From the NCBI GenBank assembly GCA_035644395.1, contig DASQOR010000083.1, positions 1 to 64,000 on the forward strand: a DNA stretch of 64,000 nt, read 5' to 3'. Both the position numbers and the translations under genes were made by a program. This stretch comes from JBGPLJ01 sp035644395. Its GTDB lineage: Bacteria; Pseudomonadota; Gammaproteobacteria; Steroidobacterales; Steroidobacteraceae. The notes under the pieces were generated by a model, which saw nothing but the letters and a program-made list of their open reading frames with translations, was not told the DNA's origin and ran no database searches. Positions 27,623 to 36,444 of this stretch are shown here, one piece after another (the first letter of the stretch is position 1; each line of letters opens with the position of its first letter).

Positions 27623-29638
27623 TCACAACGTCGGCGCGGCCGGATATGCCTCAACCACCGGTCCTAATGCGTCCCGCAAAGGACCCAGCCACTCGTTGTA
27701 ATTGCGCCACTGCTCGAGTCCGTCCCGGTAGATGGGCGTTCGTACCTGTTCTGAACTCGCCGTACGGACGGCGCGTTCGTTTTCATGGAATCGCAGGCAA
27801 CCGGCTTCGAATTCGAGGCCGCAATAGGCCAGCAGGCGCCGCACTTCGCCCTCGGTGTCATCGACCAGCGTCTCGTAAATCACGCGATGCACGCGGCCTG
27901 GCAGGACCGTGTCGTAGTGCGCCGTCAGCTCGACGTAGTCGCGGTAGTAACGGCCGATGTCCTTGAGCCCGTACGTAAAATGCTGGCCGCGCGCGAAATG
28001 CTGTTTGAATCCCGAGAAGCAGCAGCCGAGCGGATGCCGCCGCACGTCGATGATGCGCGCCTGCGGGAGGATCAGCTGGATGAAGCCGACGTGCGCGAAA
28101 TTGTTCGGCAGCTTGTCGATGAAATACGGCGCGGCGGTCTTGCGCTGCACGCGCGTCTGGCGCAGGTATTGCTCGCCGAGCGCTTCGAGTTCGGCCGCCG
28201 TCAGCGTGCCGAGCACTTCCGGGTAGCGCTCCTCCTTGTCATCGGGTCCGCGCCCGAGCGTGCGCGCCATCGCCGGCAGGTCGGGCAGCTCCATCGTGCC
28301 TTCGATTGCCGAATGACTCGCGAGGATCTGCTCGACCAGGGTCGAGCCGGAGCGCGGCAGTCCGACGATGAAGATGGGATCGCGCGCGCGGCTGCCGAAT
28401 CCGCGCCGCGCTTCGAAGAATTCCCGCGTGAAGAACCGCCGGCTGCGCTCCTGGTACTGCGACATTTCACTGGCATCGTATTTCGCCAGCGCGCGGCGCT
28501 GGCGATTGCCCTCGACGTAGTGTTCGAAGGAGCGCGCGTAGTCGTGCGTGTCTTCCAGCGCTTTGCCGAGCGCAAAGTGGAAATGCAGCCGATCCTCGAT
28601 CGACAGGTCGTTGCGCTTCAACTGGCGCTCCATCGCGGCGACATCGCCCGCTTCGAAGCGGAACGTCTTCAGGTTCGCAAGACTCCAGTACGCCTCGCCG
28701 AGTCCCGGTGCGAGGCCGATGCTGCGCCGGTAGGCATCGATACTCTCCGCCCGGTCCCCGGCGGTCTTGAGTGCATGGCCGAAGCTCATCCAGACCTTGG
28801 CTTGTCCCGGATATTCGCCGAGCACCTCGCGATACACGGCAATCGCCCCGTCGTACTCGCCGAGGCGCGCCAGCGCCGCGGCCTTGAGATTGCGATAGCC
28901 GGGATTGCGCGGCTCGGCCGCGAGCAATCGCTCGATCTCCCGGAGCGCTGCGACCGACTTCGTCTGCCGGTGCAGCACGACGGCATAGTTGTGACGCGCG
29001 CCGGTGAAGCTCGGCGCAAGTTCGAGACACCGTTCAAGCAGAAGCTCGGCATCCACCAGCCGTCCGAGTCGTGTTGCGACCTCCGCCAGCATGCGGATGG
29101 CGGCGACGTCCGTCGGGAAAGCCTTGAGGTGTTCGCGAAGCAGCGCCTCAGCCACGGCGACGCGTCCATCGCAGAGCGCCGCAGCCGGCTCGAGCAGCCG
29201 CGGATCGCGGGTCGAGGTGCGGATGTGGTTGGCATACGCGGCATCCGCGCGCTCGGTCTCCCCCATGGCGGTGAGGTGATCGCCGAGGGTGCGCCAAGCG
29301 TCCGGCAGGTCGGGCTTCAACGCCACGGCGCTCAGCAAGGCGCGGACCGCGGATTCTCCGCGACCGGCAGTGCCATAGGCGAACGCAAGCTCGAGGTGAG
29401 CAAGTGCAAACTTCGGATGCGCCCGGGTCAGTTCCTCCAGCGCCTCGATCGCAGCAGGCACGTTGCCGCCCCGGCGTCTCGCGACTCCGAGGAGGAGCGC
29501 GGCAGCGGGATGTCCCGGACTCACCTTGAGGATCTCGATCGCCTGTTCGGCGGCGAGCCCGGGATCTGTTTCCAGCAACCGGGTGGAATGGGCCAGCGCG
29601 ACTTCGACGGTGCCGACCGGCTCGGAATTGCCACTCAT
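27623..29638 (-). CDS. TPR-repeat sulfotransferase
   Basis: A 671-aa protein. Residues about 20-370 are tandem tetratricopeptide repeats (ALLLGVARRRGG, AYGTAGRGESAV and similar). The C-terminal domain is a PAPS-dependent sulfotransferase with the 5'-phosphosulfate loop VGLPRSGSTLVEQIL (around residue 430) and the 3'-phosphate segment DVRRHPLGCC. It would transfer sulfate to a small acceptor. The ATG at 29638 has GGAAGG 6 nt upstream and is preferred to one 15 nt earlier. It is divergent from the eight-gene run by about 56 nt. Confidence 0.9.
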   Translation of the reverse strand: MSGNSEPVGTVEVALAHSTRLLETDPGLAAEQAIEILKVSPGHPAAALLLGVARRRGGNVPAAIEALEELTRAHPKFALAHLELAFAYGTAGRGESAVRALLSAVALKPDLPDAWRTLGDHLTAMGETERADAAYANHIRTSTRDPRLLEPAAALCDGRVAVAEALLREHLKAFPTDVAAIRMLAEVATRLGRLVDAELLLERCLELAPSFTGARHNYAVVLHRQTKSVAALREIERLLAAEPRNPGYRNLKAAALARLGEYDGAIAVYREVLGEYPGQAKVWMSFGHALKTAGDRAESIDAYRRSIGLAPGLGEAYWSLANLKTFRFEAGDVAAMERQLKRNDLSIEDRLHFHFALGKALEDTHDYARSFEHYVEGNRQRRALAKYDASEMSQYQERSRRFFTREFFEARRGFGSRARDPIFIVGLPRSGSTLVEQILASHSAIEGTMELPDLPAMARTLGRGPDDKEERYPEVLGTLTAAELEALGEQYLRQTRVQRKTAAPYFIDKLPNNFAHVGFIQLILPQARIIDVRRHPLGCCFSGFKQHFARGQHFTYGLKDIGRYYRDYVELTAHYDTVLPGRVHRVIYETLVDDTEGEVRRLLAYCGLEFEAGCLRFHENERAVRTASSEQVRTPIYRDGLEQWRNYNEWLGPLRDALGPVVEAYPAAPTL

Positions 29639-29694
29639 CGCGTATCCTTCCAATGGTTCGATTCCAATGTCAATGCCGGGGGAGGCAAGCGCAC

Positions 29695-31293
29695 TTGCGC
29701 AATGACGTCATCGTCGTCGGTGCCGGGCACAACGGCCTCACCAGCGCCGCGTATCTCGCGGCCGCGGGCCTGAAGGTGCTCGTGCTCGAGCGGCGCGAAG
29801 TCGTCGGCGGCTGTGCCGTCACCGAGGAAGTCGACGCCGAGCTCGCGCCCGGCTGCCGGGTGAGCACGGCTTCGTACATTGCAAGCATGCTGCGCCCCGA
29901 GGTCATCCGCGACCTGAAGCTCGCGACCTACGGACTCAAGATGATCGCCTGCGAACCTGGCGTGCAGGCGGCGTTCGAGGACGGCGATGTCGTCGCGTGG
30001 TGGAACGATGCCGCCCGCCTGCAACGTGAACTCGAACGCGTCGCTCCGCGCGACGTGCAGCGCTTCTTCGAGGTCGAACGCGAACTCCTGCGCCTCGCCT
30101 CCTTTCTCGAGCCGTTCTTCATGGAACCGCCGCCCAATCTCGATGCGCGCGGCCCCGGGCGTATCCGCGAGCTGTGGCGGGTCTTCACGCGGTTGCGGCG
30201 CGCGAACGGCACCGACATCGCCGGGCTCATGGAATTTCTTACGGGTTCGCTCGGCCACTTCCTCGATCGGCGCTTCGCATCCGAAAAGCTGAAGCGCCTC
30301 ATCCTCGCGAACAGCGTCTACGGCAAGCACGGCGGTCCCTATCACGCGGGCACCGCGATGGGTCTCCTATTTCATCTCCTGACCGGGGGCGAGGCGCGCG
30401 AGCCCGGTTTCCAGGGCCACGTGATCGGCGGCATGGGCGCGATCACGGAAGCGATGCGCCGGGCCTGCGTCGATCGCGGCGTCGAGATCCGCACGCAGGC
30501 TCCCGTTCAACGCATCAATCAGTCCGGCGGACGCGTGCGCGGAGTGACGCTCGAATCGGGTGAGGCGCTCGACGCCGGCATCGTCGTGTCGAACGCCGAC
30601 CCCAAGCGCACGTTTCTGGGACTGCTGGACGCATCGGACCTGGACGATGACTTTCGGGCCCGTGTGCGCGCCATCCGCATGGCGGGACCCTGTGCGAAGG
30701 TGAACTACGTGCTCGCGGCGGAACCCCGCGTCATCGGCATGCCCGCCGACCGCGACCCGCAACAGCGCAGTTTCTTCACGCTGGTTCCGACGCTCGCCGC
30801 CGCCGAGGATTGCTACAACCGCTCGCAGCGAGGCGACATACCGGCGGAACCCTGGATCGATTGCGTCGTCGCCTCCAACGCCGATCCGACACTGGCGCCG
30901 CAAGGCCGCCACATGCTCACCTGTTTCGTGCAGTATCTGCCATGGCAGCCGCGCGCCAGTTCCTGGGATCGCGAACGCGAAGCGCTCGGCGACCGGGTGA
31001 CGGCCATCATTGGCCGCTACGCGCCGAACGTGCCGGCAAGCGTCATCGCGCGGCGCGTGCTGACGCCACTCGACCTCGAGCGGACGTTCGGCATCACGGA
31101 AGGCAACATCTTCCACGGGGATCTTGCGCTTGAGCAGATGTTCTTCATGCGCCCGGTCCCGGGCTGGAGCCGCTATCGCACGCCGATCGACGGACTCTAT
31201 CTCTGCGGCGCAGGCACCCATCCCGGCGGGGGTGTCACCGGTGCGCCGGGTTACAACGCCGCCCAGATGATCCTGAAGGAGCGCACAAGATGA
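29695..31293 (+). CDS. PYROXD2-like FAD-dependent oxidoreductase (first of three)
   Basis: A 532-aa flavoprotein in the phytoene-desaturase/PYROXD2 superfamily. It starts NDVIVVGAGHNGLTSAAYL (FAD-binding), and the C-terminal FAD motif is GLYLCGAGTHPGGGVTGAPG. The TTG at 29695 is chosen because GGGGGAGG lies about 9 nt upstream and family members begin only a few residues before DVIV; an ATG at 29653 is the alternative. Its stop overlaps the next start (ATGA). Substrates of bacterial PYROXD2 proteins are mostly uncharacterised; isoprenoid or amine oxidation is possible. Confidence 0.88.
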   Translation: MRNDVIVVGAGHNGLTSAAYLAAAGLKVLVLERREVVGGCAVTEEVDAELAPGCRVSTASYIASMLRPEVIRDLKLATYGLKMIACEPGVQAAFEDGDVVAWWNDAARLQRELERVAPRDVQRFFEVERELLRLASFLEPFFMEPPPNLDARGPGRIRELWRVFTRLRRANGTDIAGLMEFLTGSLGHFLDRRFASEKLKRLILANSVYGKHGGPYHAGTAMGLLFHLLTGGEAREPGFQGHVIGGMGAITEAMRRACVDRGVEIRTQAPVQRINQSGGRVRGVTLESGEALDAGIVVSNADPKRTFLGLLDASDLDDDFRARVRAIRMAGPCAKVNYVLAAEPRVIGMPADRDPQQRSFFTLVPTLAAAEDCYNRSQRGDIPAEPWIDCVVASNADPTLAPQGRHMLTCFVQYLPWQPRASSWDREREALGDRVTAIIGRYAPNVPASVIARRVLTPLDLERTFGITEGNIFHGDLALEQMFFMRPVPGWSRYRTPIDGLYLCGAGTHPGGGVTGAPGYNAAQMILKERTR

Positions 31294-32654
31294 CGATCCG
31301 CTTTCGCCTCGGCCTCGCCCTGTCCTGCGCTGTTGCGGCGGCGGCCTGTTCGCACCCGACGCTGCGCGTGACGTCGGACAAGCCGGTTGCGCTCGCGGCC
31401 CTGCCGGTCGCACCCGACAGCGGAACGCTCGCGATTCATTGCGGAACGCTCATCGACGGCGTCAGCGATCAGCCGGCGAAGGACGTCACGATCGTCATCC
31501 ATGACGGCCGCATCACCTCGGTGCAGACGCTCGTCCAGGTGTCGGCGACGCTGCCGACCCTCGAACTTGGCGAGTACACCTGCCTGCCGGGGCTCATCGA
31601 CATGCACACGCATCTCACCGATCGCGCACCCGACGCGAGGGATCTGTCCTTGTACTTCCGCCGGTCCGCGGCGGAGACCCGGCGCATTTCGGCAGAGAAC
31701 GCTGCGGTCACCTTGCAGGCGGGATTCACCTCCGCGCGCAACGTCGGGACCTACCTGGCCTGGAGCGACCGCACGCTGCGCGACGCCATCAATCGCGGCG
31801 AGGTCGCGGGGCCGCGCATGCAAATCTGCGGCTACTATCTGACGATCCCGCACGGCGGCGGAGATCTCTTCGTGCCGGGCTACCAGGAGCCGGCGGACAG
31901 TGCGCGCTTTCACGCAGGCGTCGCACGCAACCCGGAGGAATTCCGTCGCAAAGCGCAGGAAGCGGTCGCGGGCGGCGCGGACCTTCTCAAGGTCATCGCT
32001 TCCGGTGCCGTGCTCGCCTACGGCGGCGTGCCCGGCGATCGCGAAATGCAGCCCGGCGACATCGCGGCGGTGGTCGAAGTCGCGCACGCGGCAGGAATCC
32101 GTGTGGCCGCTCACGCGCACGGCGCGCAATCGATCAAGGACGCGATCCTCGCCGGCGTCGATACGATCGAGCACGCCTCACTCATCGACGAAGAGGGCAT
32201 CCGCCTCGCCCGCGAGCGTCACGTGGCCTTGTCGATGGACGTCTACGACGGCGACTACATCGACACCGAGGGGCGGCGCCAGCACTGGCCGGAAGAATTC
32301 CTGCGCAAGAACATCGAGACGACCGAAATCCAGCGCGTGAATTTCTCGCGCGCGCACGCCGCGGGCGTCGACATCGTTTTCGGTACGGACGCGGCCGTTT
32401 ACCCGCACGGCCTGAACGCCCGCCAGTTTCCGATCATGGTCGAGCGCGGCATGACGCCGATGCAGGCCATCCAGTCGGCGACGTCGCTTGCCGCGCGCTA
32501 CATGGGCTGGCCGGATCGGGTCGGCCAGGTGAGCGCGGGACACTTCGGCGATGTCATCGCGGTCAAGGGCGATCCGCTCAAGGACATCTCCCTGCTGAAG
32601 AACGTCGCCGTGGTCGTGAAGGGCGGCCTCGTCTTCAAGTTGCCGCGGCCTTGA
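31290..32654 (+). CDS. Lipoprotein amidohydrolase (imidazolonepropionase/Xaa-Pro dipeptidase-like)
   Basis: A 454-aa metal-dependent hydrolase. The signal ends in the lipobox AAAC (Cys20), so it is anchored to a membrane facing the periplasm. Metal ligands are HTH in GLIDMHTHLTD (His106, His108), then AHAHG, IEHASL and FGTDAAV. This COG1228-type family hydrolyses amide or peptide bonds, often to proline. The substrate here is open. It is translationally coupled to the flavoprotein before it. Confidence 0.9.
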   Translation: MTIRFRLGLALSCAVAAAACSHPTLRVTSDKPVALAALPVAPDSGTLAIHCGTLIDGVSDQPAKDVTIVIHDGRITSVQTLVQVSATLPTLELGEYTCLPGLIDMHTHLTDRAPDARDLSLYFRRSAAETRRISAENAAVTLQAGFTSARNVGTYLAWSDRTLRDAINRGEVAGPRMQICGYYLTIPHGGGDLFVPGYQEPADSARFHAGVARNPEEFRRKAQEAVAGGADLLKVIASGAVLAYGGVPGDREMQPGDIAAVVEVAHAAGIRVAAHAHGAQSIKDAILAGVDTIEHASLIDEEGIRLARERHVALSMDVYDGDYIDTEGRRQHWPEEFLRKNIETTEIQRVNFSRAHAAGVDIVFGTDAAVYPHGLNARQFPIMVERGMTPMQAIQSATSLAARYMGWPDRVGQVSAGHFGDVIAVKGDPLKDISLLKNVAVVVKGGLVFKLPRP

Positions 32655-32679
32655 CGGGAGCGAGCCGGAGACAGAGGCC

Positions 32680-33996
32680 GTGAACGCGACAGTACCCGCG
32701 CTCCAGCTCAACGTGCGCGCGGTGCGCTTCAGGATCATGGGGCTCCTCGTCGTCCTGAGCTTCGTCAATTACCTGCTGCGCAATAACCTCTCGGTCGCCC
32801 AGCCGAGCATTCAGCAGGAATTCCATTTGTCCCATGCGCAATTCGGCTGGATCCTCTTCGGATTCAATCTCGCGTACACCGCCTTCCAGGTTCCGGGCGG
32901 CATCTACGGCGATTGGCTGGGTCCCCGCAAGTCGCTCACGATCATCGCCGTCGCCTGGGGACTCCTCACGGTATTCACCGGGCTCGCACCCGGTCTGCTC
33001 GCGGCCTCGGCCGGCGGAGTGCTGTGGTCGCTTGCCGCCGTGCGTTTCCTCCTCGGCGCCGCCAACGCACCGATTTTTCCCATCATCGCCGGGACTTTCG
33101 CCAACTGGTTTCCCGTTGCGAGCTGGGCCCTGCCGAACGCCATCACCAACGTGGGCATCTCGCTCGCGCAGGCGTCGCTCGGGCCGGCCGTCACGCTGCT
33201 GATCATCCATTTCGGCTGGCGCGAATCGTTCTACCTGCTGGCACCGTTTGGATTTGCCGCGGCGGCCTGGTGGTGGTGGTACGCGCGGGATACGCCGAAA
33301 GAACATCGCTCGGTCTCGGCGGCGGAGCTCACACTCATCCAGGCGGGCCGCCCGCCGCCGGAATCGACACCCGTGCACACGCGCTTCGCCGTTCTCGTGA
33401 ACCGCGACGTGTTGCTGCTGGCCGCGAGCTATTTCTGCATGAACTGCGTCTTCTATATCTTCGCGCAGTGGCTGTTCGCCTACCTGGTCGATGAGAAGGG
33501 TTTCAGCCTGCTGACCGGCGGCTGGCTATACGCCCTGCCGTTCATTGTCGGCGCAATCATGGCCGTCGCCGGCGGCGCCACCTGCGACCGGCTTTGCCAG
33601 CGGATCGGCGCGCGCTGGGGCTGTCGCATTCCGGGGGCCGCCGGGCTCACGCTCGTAGCCGTCTTTCTCCTTCTCGGCGTGCACGCCGCCAATCCTTACG
33701 TCGCGGTTGCGCTATTGTCATTGTGCTTCGGTTTCACCCAGTTCGCTGACGGCGCCTATTGGCAAGCGGCGACCTTCGTCGCCGGGCCCCATACGGCGGC
33801 GGCATCGGGTGTATTGAATACGGGAGGCAATCTGCCGGGACTGCTGGCGCCACTCATCGGCTATGCCATCGATCACTATGGCTGGATGACTGCGTTCACC
33901 GGCGGCGCTGCCTTCGCATTGGCCGGTGCCGGGCTGTGGTTATTCGTCCGGGTCGTCAAGGTCCCGTCAAAATCCATGCAAGGAGCGCTCGCGTGA
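32680..33996 (+). CDS. MFS transporter (anion:cation symporter type)
   Basis: A 438-aa, about 12-helix major facilitator. The first loop contains YGDWLGPRKS, matching the MFS motif between helices 2 and 3, and the GTG start is followed by a short cytoplasmic lead. Its type resembles ACS-family carriers of organic acids. It likely carries the catabolic intermediate across the inner membrane. The stop overlaps the GTG start of the aminopeptidase gene. Confidence 0.9.
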   Translation: MNATVPALQLNVRAVRFRIMGLLVVLSFVNYLLRNNLSVAQPSIQQEFHLSHAQFGWILFGFNLAYTAFQVPGGIYGDWLGPRKSLTIIAVAWGLLTVFTGLAPGLLAASAGGVLWSLAAVRFLLGAANAPIFPIIAGTFANWFPVASWALPNAITNVGISLAQASLGPAVTLLIIHFGWRESFYLLAPFGFAAAAWWWWYARDTPKEHRSVSAAELTLIQAGRPPPESTPVHTRFAVLVNRDVLLLAASYFCMNCVFYIFAQWLFAYLVDEKGFSLLTGGWLYALPFIVGAIMAVAGGATCDRLCQRIGARWGCRIPGAAGLTLVAVFLLLGVHAANPYVAVALLSLCFGFTQFADGAYWQAATFVAGPHTAAASGVLNTGGNLPGLLAPLIGYAIDHYGWMTAFTGGAAFALAGAGLWLFVRVVKVPSKSMQGALA

Positions 33997-35192
33997 GGCT
34001 TCGTTGTCTGCCCTCCTTGGCCCTGGCGCTGCTCGCTTCGATTGCGTGGCAAGCGGTCGTGAGCGCCGGCGTTCCCGCCAAGCCGCGCGCGCGCGACCTC
34101 GGCGTGCCCTTTCCGGGAAAACCCGGACCGCTGAACGCCATTACCGACGTCGCGGGCGTCGAGGTTGGCGAGACCACCCTCCTGTCCGGCGCGGGCAAGG
34201 TCAGGCGCGGCGAGGGGCCGGTGCGAACCGGCGTGACGGCAATCCTGCCGCGCGGCAAGGACGCGCCGCTCAATCCGGTTTTCGCCGGCTGGTCGACTTT
34301 GAACGGCAACGGCGAGATGACCGGCACGACCTGGGTCGACGATTCCGGCCTCCTCTGGGGTCCGGTCATGATCACGAACACGAACAGCGTCGGTGTGGTG
34401 CGCGATGCGGTGATCGCCTGGGGCCAGGCGCGCTACAAGACCGACATCGGCGATCACTGGCAATTGCCGGTCGTCGCCGAAACATCGGACGACTGGCTGA
34501 ATGACATGGACGGCTTCCACGTGAAGCCGGGCCACGCGTTCGCCGCGCTGGATCACGCAGCGGGCGGTCCCGTGCCGGAAGGCAATGTCGGCGGCGGCAC
34601 GGGCATGGTCTGCTATCAATTCAAGGGCGGTACCGGCACGGCCTCGCGCCGCGTGGCCGATGCCGCCGGAGAGTTCACCCTCGGCGTGCTGGTGCAAGCG
34701 AACTTCGGCAGCCGCTACCAGCTCACCATCGCCGGCGTGCCGGTCGGGCGCGAAATCACCGACCACGCCGCGTACGACGACCTCGCGAGCCGCCGGAGCG
34801 GCGCCGACTTCGGCTCGATCATCGTCGTCATTGCCACCGACGCCCCGCTCCTGCCGCATCAGCTGAAGCGCTTGACGCGGCGCGCGGCGATCGGCATGGC
34901 GCGGACCGGCGCGATGGCGAGTGACGGATCGGGCGATATTTTCGTCGCTTTCTCGACGGCGAACCCCAACAGCGGATCGCCTGACGGCCTTGCGTCGATT
35001 AGAATGCTGCCCAACGAGCGGCTCACACCCCTGTTCGAAGCAACGGCAGAAGCAACCGAAGAAGCGATCATCAATGCCCTGGTCGCGGCCGAGACGATGA
35101 CCGGGGTCAACGATCGGCAGGCGGTGGCGCTGCCGCACGAGCGGCTGGTGGAGCTCCTCAGAAAGTACAACCGCCTGTCGCCAGGCACGTAG
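33993..35192 (+). CDS. P1-family aminopeptidase (DmpA/BapA type)
   Basis: A 399-aa self-processing Ntn-type hydrolase. The signal peptide runs to about residue 25 (SLALALLASIAWQAVVSAG). The predicted self-cleavage and nucleophile site is Gly274-Ser275 in ADFGSIIVVIATDAPLLP, preceded by GGGTGMVCYQ. The family removes N-terminal D-amino acids or beta-amino acids from peptides and amides. The GTG at 33993 overlaps the transporter stop (GTGA). It should act in the periplasm. Confidence 0.92.
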   Translation: MRLRCLPSLALALLASIAWQAVVSAGVPAKPRARDLGVPFPGKPGPLNAITDVAGVEVGETTLLSGAGKVRRGEGPVRTGVTAILPRGKDAPLNPVFAGWSTLNGNGEMTGTTWVDDSGLLWGPVMITNTNSVGVVRDAVIAWGQARYKTDIGDHWQLPVVAETSDDWLNDMDGFHVKPGHAFAALDHAAGGPVPEGNVGGGTGMVCYQFKGGTGTASRRVADAAGEFTLGVLVQANFGSRYQLTIAGVPVGREITDHAAYDDLASRRSGADFGSIIVVIATDAPLLPHQLKRLTRRAAIGMARTGAMASDGSGDIFVAFSTANPNSGSPDGLASIRMLPNERLTPLFEATAEATEEAIINALVAAETMTGVNDRQAVALPHERLVELLRKYNRLSPGT

Positions 35193-35249
35193 CAAGCGCC
35201 GATTGAGAGCGCACCCGCGCGCCCTGCGTGCGGTTCGACGGGAACTATC

Positions 35250-36431
35250 ATGGCAGCAGAAATCGCCGGGTCGCGCGTGACCCAGCCGGACCGCGACGCG
35301 TTGCGCGCCGTCGCCGCGGATCTCGAGCGCACACGGCAGCCCTTCGATGCTGCGCGCACGCTCCCGGGCGCCGTCTATACGTCGGAAGAAATCTTCGCGC
35401 GTGAGCAGCGCGGCCTTTTCGGCAGGCACTGGCTCTGCGTCGGGCGCGAAATGGACATCCCCGCACCGGGTGACTATTTCCTCAAGGAGTTCGCCCGCGA
35501 TTCGATCATCATCCTGCGCGGGCAGGACCGGCAGGTGCGGGCGTTCTACAACGTGTGCCGCCACCGCGGCTCGAAGCTTCTCGATGCGCCGCAGGGCCGG
35601 GGCCTCGCGGGCGTGCTCTGCCCCTATCACTCCTGGAGCTACAACCTCGACGGGACATTGCGCGCGGCACCGCTGATGGGCGAGACCTTCCGCAAGGCGG
35701 ACGCGGGCCTCGTCCCGGTGCGGCTCGGCATCTTCCATGGATTCATCTTCGTGAATCTCGACGAGTCGGCCGAGCCGCTCGACCGCTATCTCGCCGACCT
35801 CCCGGACCTCGCCCGCTTCCAGATGCAGAGCCTTCAGTGCGGCAAGCGCATCGAATACGACGTCGACGCGAACTGGAAGCTCGTCTGCGAGAACTACAGC
35901 GAGTGTTATCACTGTGCCGCGAATCACCCGCAGCTCATCCGCATCAGCGAACACATCGCGCGCGGCGAGCGCGTCCAGGAAATCGGCGCGTGCTTCAATG
36001 GCGGCCCGATGCGCATGCGCGAAGGCATCGAGACGATGTCGATGAGCGGCAAGACGACACTGCCGACCATCCCCGGGCTCACGCACGACGATCGGCGCTA
36101 CGTGCACTACTACGTCATCTACCCGAACATGCTGTTGAGCCCGCATCCCGACTACGTGCTCGTGCACACCGCGTGGCCGATCGCACCGGACCGCACGCAC
36201 GTCGTCTGCGAGTGGCTCTTCACCGGCGAAGCGGTGACGCAGCCGGGCTTCGATCCGCGCGACGTCGTGGAATTCTGGGACGTGACCAACCGGCAGGACT
36301 GGGCGCTCTGCGAGCGCGCGCAGGCCGGCATCAGCTCGCGCGGTTTCCGGCAGGGGCCGTACCAGCCGACGGAAGACTGCGTGTACACGTTCGACCGGTG
36401 GTACGCCGATCGCCTGGCGGCCCTCATCTGA
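35250..36431 (+). CDS. Rieske non-haem iron oxygenase, alpha subunit (second copy)
   Basis: A 393-aa oxygenase. Rieske ligands are CRHRG (Cys103, His105) and CPYHSW (Cys124, His127). The mononuclear site is ENYSECYHCAANH (His221, His226) with Asp350 in RQDW. Glu218 replaces the common bridging Asp, as in quaternary-amine demethylases. It is paralogous to the first copy but clearly different in the first 50 residues and in the iron-site loop. It sits 13 nt before a flavoprotein gene. No ferredoxin or reductase is encoded in this run. Confidence 0.9.
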   Translation: MAAEIAGSRVTQPDRDALRAVAADLERTRQPFDAARTLPGAVYTSEEIFAREQRGLFGRHWLCVGREMDIPAPGDYFLKEFARDSIIILRGQDRQVRAFYNVCRHRGSKLLDAPQGRGLAGVLCPYHSWSYNLDGTLRAAPLMGETFRKADAGLVPVRLGIFHGFIFVNLDESAEPLDRYLADLPDLARFQMQSLQCGKRIEYDVDANWKLVCENYSECYHCAANHPQLIRISEHIARGERVQEIGACFNGGPMRMREGIETMSMSGKTTLPTIPGLTHDDRRYVHYYVIYPNMLLSPHPDYVLVHTAWPIAPDRTHVVCEWLFTGEAVTQPGFDPRDVVEFWDVTNRQDWALCERAQAGISSRGFRQGPYQPTEDCVYTFDRWYADRLAALI

Positions 36432-36444
36432 GCGGCCGCCTGCC

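Noticed and set aside
25392..27701. Plus-strand frame of 769 codons opposite the TonB receptor
   Set aside because: No signal, domain or ribosome-binding site; mirrors the receptor's codon bias.
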